From Manduca sexta (lineage: Eukaryota; Arthropoda; Insecta; Lepidoptera; Sphingidae), in NCBI RefSeq assembly GCF_014839805.1, contig NC_051142.1:62001-126000 (forward strand): a DNA stretch of 64,000 bases, read 5' to 3'. This document shows, in pieces, positions 58,157 to 64,000 of this stretch; the first letter of the stretch is position 1, and the number at the start of each line of letters is the position of its first letter. A program made the position numbers and the translations under genes. Below the pieces are notes generated by a model that saw only the letters and a list, made by a program, of their open reading frames with translations, was not told the origin of the DNA and did not search any database.

Positions 58157-59966
58157 TTTCACTATATACCCGACTTCCTCTAACCGTATACAGGGTGTGT
58201 CAAATTTCCCCACGAACCACATTAAGTTAATATACAGGGGGCATAGTTCGTTAGTCTGCCATCACGGGCGCCGGCGGTTACGTCACGCGGCCTTGTGACT
58301 CACCCACTGTGTAATCTGCATTGATGCTGATAATGAGCCTGTTTTTACATCGACCTTTTAGAGACATTGTTAATTTTCATTATAATATCAGTTTACTGCA
58401 ATAGGAACTCTAATATACTACGATAAAGTTCATAATTGAATGCCATTTAAAGAATGAAGACATTATTTTGTAATAAAGTTCAATATTTAAGTAGAGATGA
58501 CGATAATCTTTATTTTTAGCGATTCGTCGTTTGATAGGTAGTGCAGGTGACATTAACAGATTTTTTTTTAAAGATGTAAGATGCAAAAATTCATACTTGA
58601 TAAAAATGTTTGTAGAAAATGTTACATCATAAAGAAGGCTTTATCACACAATATTATGTGAAAACATGGGCTTCTGTACTGATACATAAACATTCTATCG
58701 GCTTGCTTCTTTCCGTCTTAAATTGTTATTAAGAAACCATTGATTGTATAATACTTGTAATTAAACATTGAATATAAAAAAATACATAAAGAATTACAAA
58801 GTAAATCTTGCTGTACATAGTGTTATAAAACAATAATAAAATTCTTTTTTATTAAGTTTTTTTAACTTTATATTTCATATGACATCTGTGAGCATAAATA
58901 AGAGTGACTAAAGGAATTCAATCTAAGGTTACTGACCCAAACATATTTGGTAGATAATGCAGACAACAATAAATTTAATACAATTAAAACAACATTATTA
59001 ATATTATGTCTGTACTGGATAAATAATTAACTAATTTTAGAACTTGTTCTGAATTTTATTATAAAATGATCAATTCAATCACATTATTATTGGTATTTTT
59101 ATAAGGTCCATTTCTGCACAAACAAATTTACCCACAAAAATCCAAATGGGGTGCATTAAAATACCTTTATCATTAGAAAAACAATGAATCATAACAAAAC
59201 TGGCCAGTTATAAAATACTAATGATTAAAACAAAACTATTTGATAATTACCAGAGAGCTCCACAGTGAATGCACAACCCACAGTAATGAAATGTTAACTG
59301 CACTGACCCACTTAACATGTCACAGTTGAGTTCAGGCAGTGAGCAAAGATCACTGCAGTAAATCAATACTGCCCGTGTCAGGTTACTGAGACATAATCTG
59401 TGCACACATGTAAAATGTCTGTATGTGTGTCATGCATGGGTGGGGCTCAGGGCAACTGTTACCTTGCTTTATCTCATGTACTTATGTTGAGTGTAATGTT
59501 ACACTTAGTAAAATAGTAGGTTTCATTTAATTGTTTTGATTTCAAATGGGAATTAAAATAATGTTTGGGCTGTCTTTAAATAAAAAATCTAGTGCAGAAA
59601 TAATGTTCACTTAGCTATAATTAAAAATACTTGACAAATCTTATCTCTTGCTATCTCTTATCTATTCTGTTAAGTTTTTTTGTAATAGAATCATTAAAAT
59701 ATTTGCATAAAGAAACTGATACTGGTGTTTACACCAAATAATGTTTCCGGAAAAAGTACATTAAAATATTATAATAATTTTGTATACCTACGTTTATCAG
59801 CTGATCGAATTTTCTTTATATCGCTCAGTTCAGGGACACAGTGCCGGTCGAAATAGATAATCAATACTTTTCAACACAATTATTATCGCAGGAAAGTAGA
59901 TAATCTGTAGTGAGCAGGTCGCGATACGTGCTGAGGAGTGGCGGCGAGCGGCGGCGCTCTACTTAC

Positions 59967-60060
59967 CGCAGTCCGCACACCGACCCCGCCGGCCTGCCTC
60001 CACCTATATCGACCGAGTTCCCTCTTACGCCTAATGACGTAATGCACCAAAATAAACCAA
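59967..60060 (-). promoter_or_regulatory. alpha-Spec: Likely non-coding leader exon of alpha-spectrin
   Basis: On the minus strand GTGCGGACTGCG is followed by GTAAGT (59966-59961), a strong donor, in the only CpG-rich block of the right flank. A leader exon is required by the acceptor at 51413. The transcription start and the right edge are not defined; 60060 is approximate. The promoter probably lies at 60060-60290. Confidence 0.6.
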
Positions 60061-60296
60061 ATAAGGATAACGGCCCTATCCAATTTTAGACTTCCGCAGG
60101 ATGTTTAATGTTATGCCGTGAAGAAATGGTACACACCATTTGAATTCCGCTCACTCACCATTCTAATTATTTTAAGAAAGTTGGACGTTTGGATCGGCAT
60201 CCGTCAATACATGGGTGTGTCATAAATAAAGTTGGCCACATTCTGCATTTACTATAAGTTTAACTACCATACTATATTGTTATATGAAACACTTAC

Positions 60297-60430
60297 CTGT
60301 AGCGAAACTAATGTACACAATTTCCAAGTTTTCAATAACTCCTTTTACTATTTTATCATGAAAATTCGTTCGTTCGACATGCAGTCGCGTCACTCCATGT
60401 ACTGCAATGTTGCTACACTGAAAAATAAAA
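60297..60430 (-). promoter_or_regulatory. Possible alternative leader exon
   Basis: TTTCGCTACAG is followed by GTAAGTG on the minus strand (donor at 60296), a perfect donor consensus. The sequence upstream of it on that strand is moderately GC-rich. It could be a second first exon of alpha-spectrin or of another gene. Its extent is a guess. Confidence 0.35.
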
Positions 60431-63400
60431 CTATTTACGGTATTTTATGTTGCCTGCGATCTCAGTGACATTGACAACTTTGTAATTAAAATTGGTAAAT
60501 CATAGCGAATACGAATAATTTTTAAAAATTAATAATATCCGATTATGATTTTTGATACTTGTTTTTATATTCTCCTTAATTTATTTCTTTATCTCTGTTT
60601 TGTACTGTATGTATTTTCTTATATTTCGAATTCAATATTTTTATACATTCATAATATTCTTATTCTGAATTTACGTATAATGTGTTTTTTGATTATTTTG
60701 TATTGCCATTGCTTTATTTACCGCTCAACAGTCATAGATAATATTAGACCCATAAAAATTTACCGTAACTTTTCCTACTTTCAACTTTGACATTGGCAAA
60801 ATCATCGTCTGCCAACGATGGAGCCACAATTTAAAAATTGAATTGAATTGAATAGCGAATACGCCTATATTATCTAATCAAGGTGCTAATAAAACATAAA
60901 ATATCAAATGGATGTGTCATTCCGTATATTTTTTTAGCTAAAATGCGATATACTAGAATGTAATAATAAAAAGTAGAAATGTATTTTTTTTGTAAATTTA
61001 CTGAAATTGTTGTATAAATCAAAGACTTGTAAAGAGTACTTACTTTCTATTCTATGTTTGTGGTATAAACCTGGAATGATCAGTAGGTTGATTCCCTATG
61101 CTACTCGCGAAAACACACCGTAAACGCGTGTTATCAAAACAAGCTCTAAACACAAACGCGTTTCATACACGCGCCACGATGTGTAATTGAAAAATAGGTA
61201 TTGTGTATGCCGTACGATAGGTTGTCTATGCTTAATATTTTTTATATTACGATGTGTTAATGCGTTCAGAAATCTTTCATCTCCTCGAATCGGCAAGTAT
61301 CGGTTTTTTTGAAAAGCCTTTTTTTTGTTTGTATTCGTGATATTAAATGATATAACTCGAATAAATCACTGCCAAACTTTATTTAATCCCATTTTTGTAT
61401 ATACTTAAATGTAAGAAACATGAAAGGAATATAAAAATAATTTAAAGAAATTTCTGTAGACTGTGATTGTTTTCAAACGAAAAATATTACTTCAAAATGA
61501 TTGTTAAATGTCAATGTCATAGACTTATTTACTTGATTTGTTTACTAAAGCCACATTTTAAAAAATTGAATTGAATTGATATATTGAATGCTACTGAAGA
61601 TTTTACACGAATGCTGTTATATGAATAATAGTAAATGCTGTTGTGCTTATGCAGTTTATGTTAAATTAGCGCTAACAACGTATATTAATAGAATTCTACG
61701 GACCTTCCATTATAAAATTTGTTGCAAAATCGACAAGGCATTAACTCAAATTCTTTTTTTTTTTTATTTGGTTAAATAATGTGACGAGGATGCCGTTTAC
61801 CTGATGATAAGCGATACGACCGCCCATAAACAGTTACAATGCCATCCGGAACTTTGAATTGTAAAGCACTATGTGACGTTCCACAGTAGGTTTTCAGAAT
61901 GAGACAAAGATTTTAGGTCTTATAAAGTAATTACGCTAGTTACAATTTCCTCTAAACTGGTACACATCAGTGCATGGACACAGTTTAACTTGGCTATAGA
62001 AATAGACATTGCCGTAGACACCTTATAACTATTAAGACAGACACTCACATATAACAGACTTACCAACAATAATTAAAATAAGTGTATATTGCCTATTAAA
62101 CGTTATTTTTAAAAAATTATAGCTCTATTACCTAGTAACTTCTATTTGCCGCTCAACCGGCATTAATCTTTTTGGAATAAAAAGTACTTTATTCAATCCA
62201 CAGCTCACTGAGTACCATATTTCCTAAAAATTCATTTAGTTATTAAGGTGAAACTGATTAATTAACAAACATTCAAACTCATGTATAGAAATTTTACTTA
62301 AGTTTATTATGTTATCTAAGACTGAACAACAAATAAAAAATAAAACAAAAATAATGTGTTGTTAAAACTGAGTATATTTTACTATTATTTATTTGGAATA
62401 TCTTGCATTACATTCACTATCCTGTAAAAGAAATTATTTTTATTATTACATTTGATATTATCAGTTTTGTTAACATTAGTATTCAATGTAAGATGCCTTT
62501 GGTCTCCTAAAATAAAAAAGGAAGTGTTTGTACAAACAATTTTAGGTTTAACATGATTACATACTTTTGTTTGTAATTGTGTAAAATTATTGGGATTACC
62601 TACATGAAATTTTTGCTTTGTTTCCCTGGATCGATATTCACATTTAGAAGATTTTGATATTTAATTGAAAGCTGGCTAAGCCCTTGATTAAGACCTCTAC
62701 CAATTACTTATAACAACAATAATGTATAACAAGTAAAAATTTCTTCAATAATCTTTATTGTTATCAAACTTTATAGGTACAAAACTTTCACCACAAAGAA
62801 ACTACATAGTATTAATTGTAATGTACATAATTAAGAAAACATTGTTTAAAAAGATACCTTCATTAGTGTTTTATATTTGTTTGGCCTATCTATTTACTAA
62901 TAGAAATATTACATCGAAGTAATAAAAATAAACTTGATTGACCTCAATTGTTGTCAAAAGTCGGGTTGCCAGTAGTAAAGTAGCTTATTTTTCACCGCTG
63001 AGCCCATAACACAAATTTGACTATCAAGATACAAAAACATAGGTTTGAATATTAATTCGATCATTTAGGATTTATGTTTGTTTTGTTTCTGATAAGGGTA
63101 GAATATTATATTTGAGTTTTCACGATGTAAAGAGGATACTATCGTCAATAGAAATTATACAGTCGTTGTATCTAAATAATTAATTTGTCTAAACGCGCAT
63201 AGACGCGCTGGATTGCCGCACGTTATTTTGACAATTCGTAACATGCCCGTAAGGCGGATGTGTCACACCTCATCGTGTTCATGAAATGTCAAATTGGCAT
63301 ACAAAATACCCTTACACACTCATAACACGAAGTTAACAAAACACGCCGTGTTACGAGTTTGGCATTGTCGTAGGGAATCATGCCCCAGTAGTATTTTGAA

Positions 63401-64000
63401 GTTTTAAGTCGATACCTATTTGATTATTTTGTTCGACAATTAGACAATTAAAACAATTTTTCAGATTTTATTTGCAGTTTTTTATATTACAATTTAATCG
63501 TTTTCAACATTTTTAAGACTTTGCAGCCCTCATGATCATGCCCCTCATGATCGTTAATGAAAAATCGTTCCGCTAAGAAAAAAATCTATGTAGTAATATT
63601 GTCTGTCCGTATAATAATAGCGATTTCCTGTTGTTTCCAAACATTTTCAAAAACATTTACATTTATAATTTCGGTTAGATTGTGGGTTTTTGAATATTTG
63701 GTAATCCATATAAAAAATATATGATCACTGTATATGTGACTCAGATATGTGAAGTCATATTTCGGTATTTATTATCTTTATTGAATTTAAAGTACTGGCA
63801 ACATATATGTCCAACCTTTGCAAGTGGTAACATTTAGATTAGTTGTCAAAAAAACCTTGTCCGCTTGGTTCGCTGTATGTTTGTTGTATCAATTTGTATG
63901 TCAATTATCAATTAACCCTCGTCTAGTAATGGCCTGTTGATTATTAAAAAGCAGTGCTGCGTGCTGACACTATCGATGTGTGATACCAAGTGAATGTAAA
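60431..64000. other. AT-rich right flank, no host gene seen
   Basis: No exon supported on either strand. A TE-like fragment lies at about 61750-61910, with the ACCTGATGATAAGCGATACG motif shared with 39870-40020. Patches near 61085-61290 and 63205-63385 are CG-richer and share GATTCCCTA in opposite orientation. The rest is simple AT-rich sequence. Confidence 0.55.
61750..61910. mobile_element. TE-like fragment (lepidopteran dispersed repeat)
   Basis: A T-rich run is followed by GACGAGGATGCCGTTTACCT and GATACGACCGCCCATAAACA, a sequence I recall as very common in moth genomes as the 3' part of retroelements. No ends or frame can be defined. Confidence 0.45.

Larger units (their letters stand above)
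51413..59966. other. Long 5' intron of alpha-spectrin, about 8.5 kb, dense in repeats
   Basis: It holds a foldback element (52797-53728), a dispersed repeat (53921-54155), a Mutator-like transposase pseudogene (54640-55250), a hairpin (55629-55667), two MITEs (56345-56597 and 57129-57294) and a short Helitron (57897-58156). TACAGGGTGT motifs near 51457 and 58191 mark further unresolved element edges. No host exon is seen. Confidence 0.65.

Noticed and set aside
60545..60790. An 81-codon hydrophobic plus-strand frame
   Set aside because: It is composed of Phe, Leu, Ile and Tyr as expected from T-rich DNA; no signal or splice evidence.
61089..63385. A 2.3-kb element with GATTCCCTA inverted ends
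   Set aside because: The shared ends are only about 10 bases with weak extension, there is no target duplication, and no transposase remains between them.

Overview
The window is nuclear DNA from an animal, most likely a moth or butterfly. Genes are split into many short GC-rich exons with GT-AG introns, set in AT-rich DNA. The background carries dispersed elements of lepidopteran type: tRNA-derived SINEs, a short Helitron with TC and CTAG ends, and several MITE families. There are no operons, ribosome binding sites, CRISPR arrays or other prokaryotic features. Two runs of exactly 500 N (2558-3057 and 18213-18712) are assembly gaps of unknown true size.

Left part (1-15.3 kb). The first protein-coding exon of delta-aminolevulinic acid dehydratase (minus strand, 4510-4637) lies head to head with a complete G9a/EHMT-type histone H3K9 methyltransferase gene (plus strand, 6105-15211, 19 coding exons, about 1,189 residues). 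A 469-bp hAT-type MITE with a perfect 8-bp target duplication sits between them. Bases 1-2557 are a second, error-rich copy of 5574-8140, which holds the first two EHMT exons. It lies where the rest of the dehydratase gene should be, so I read it as a misplaced haplotype copy rather than a real second gene.

Middle (15.3-20.7 kb). The N-terminal exon of an Mps1/TTK-type kinase (16150-17036) reaches the glycine-rich loop and is broken there by a one-base frameshift. The rest of the kinase is not visible and may lie in the second gap. An exon-like minus-strand reading frame at 18809-19063 is not recognised.

Right part (20.7-60 kb). The minus strand carries a complete alpha-spectrin gene. It has 42 coding exons from 51393 down to 21634, in phase at every junction, totalling 7,296 nt (2,431 residues). 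The product is an array of triple-helical spectrin repeats with an SH3 domain in the middle and EF-hands at the C terminus. A non-coding leader exon at about 59967-60060, and perhaps a second one ending at 60297, give a first intron of about 8.5 kb. The introns and the far right flank hold nearly all the mobile elements, including a decayed Mutator-like transposase pseudogene at 54640-55250.

The genes are unrelated housekeeping genes: chromatin silencing, haem synthesis, spindle checkpoint and membrane skeleton. I found no previously undescribed biological system. The most useful observations are structural: the false duplication that cuts off the dehydratase gene, two frameshifts that look like consensus errors, a dispersed repeat whose tail is flipped between its two copies, and several MITE families with readable ends.
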